Assembly: GCA_021850555.1 (NCBI GenBank)
Contig: JAJZLX010000657.1
Coordinates: 1 to 13,604, forward strand
Source of the DNA: Pseudomonadota bacterium
GTDB taxonomy: Bacteria > Pseudomonadota > Gammaproteobacteria > Steroidobacterales > Steroidobacteraceae
DNA length: 13,604 nt
Direction: 5' to 3'
The notes below the pieces were generated by a model that was not told where the DNA came from, ran no database searches, and saw only the letters and a program-made list of their open reading frames with translations. Positions 13,595-13,604 of this stretch are shown one piece after another; position 1 is the stretch's first letter; every line of letters starts with the position of its first letter. A program made the position numbers and the translations under genes.

Positions 13595-13604
13595 AGCCGG
13601 CTAA

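Overview
The window is high-GC, densely packed chromosomal DNA. All genes look proteobacterial, and the combination of a five-step histidine pathway with HutF/HutG, a sigma-54/NtrC-type promoter before a P-II gene, and a PA0069-type radical SAM protein suggests a gammaproteobacterium. A member of the Steroidobacterales/Nevskiales/Xanthomonadales range is a guess from protein style, not a demonstrated placement. No transposon, phage, CRISPR array, tRNA or rRNA is visible.

Left edge (1-484): the first 52 codons of a minus-strand gene run off the window. Its upstream region holds a very good match to the cyclic-di-GMP-I (GEMM-I) riboswitch aptamer on the minus strand (about 240-320). In front of the aptamer is a TTGACA promoter carrying regularly phased TGAC/GTCA half-sites. 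Between aptamer and start codon lies a segment complementary to the ribosome-binding region, a possible translational expression platform. This is the most interesting non-coding element in the window.

Histidine utilisation (485-7943): hutI-hutH-hutG-hutU run leftward in one tightly coupled operon, and hutF-hutC run rightward from the same 90-bp divergent promoter region. Together they encode all five steps from histidine to glutamate plus formate, with HutC as the expected urocanate-responsive repressor. Two near-perfect 16-bp dyads with a CTAG core, 20 bp apart, are the likely HutC operators. One overlaps the hutI -10 element and the other fills its spacer. HutH has Cys in place of Ser at the position that forms the MIO cofactor.

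Radical SAM and cobalamin genes (7948-12949): a PA0069/Rv2578c-family radical SAM gene converges with hutC. Rightward cobT-cobS (overlapping by ATGA) encode late steps of nucleotide-loop assembly. cobU lies convergent to them on the minus strand, one base downstream of a putidaredoxin-reductase-like flavoprotein gene. The cob genes activate cobinamide (CobU) and join it to the lower ligand (CobT, CobS).

Right edge (12950-13604): a canonical sigma-54 promoter and a near-consensus NtrC site precede a 112-residue P-II protein (GlnK/GlnB) carrying Tyr51. A 12-bp hairpin without a T-run follows it at the window end. The P-II gene is a nitrogen-status sensor and histidine degradation yields ammonia and glutamate, so a physiological link is plausible, but no shared regulatory site is seen.
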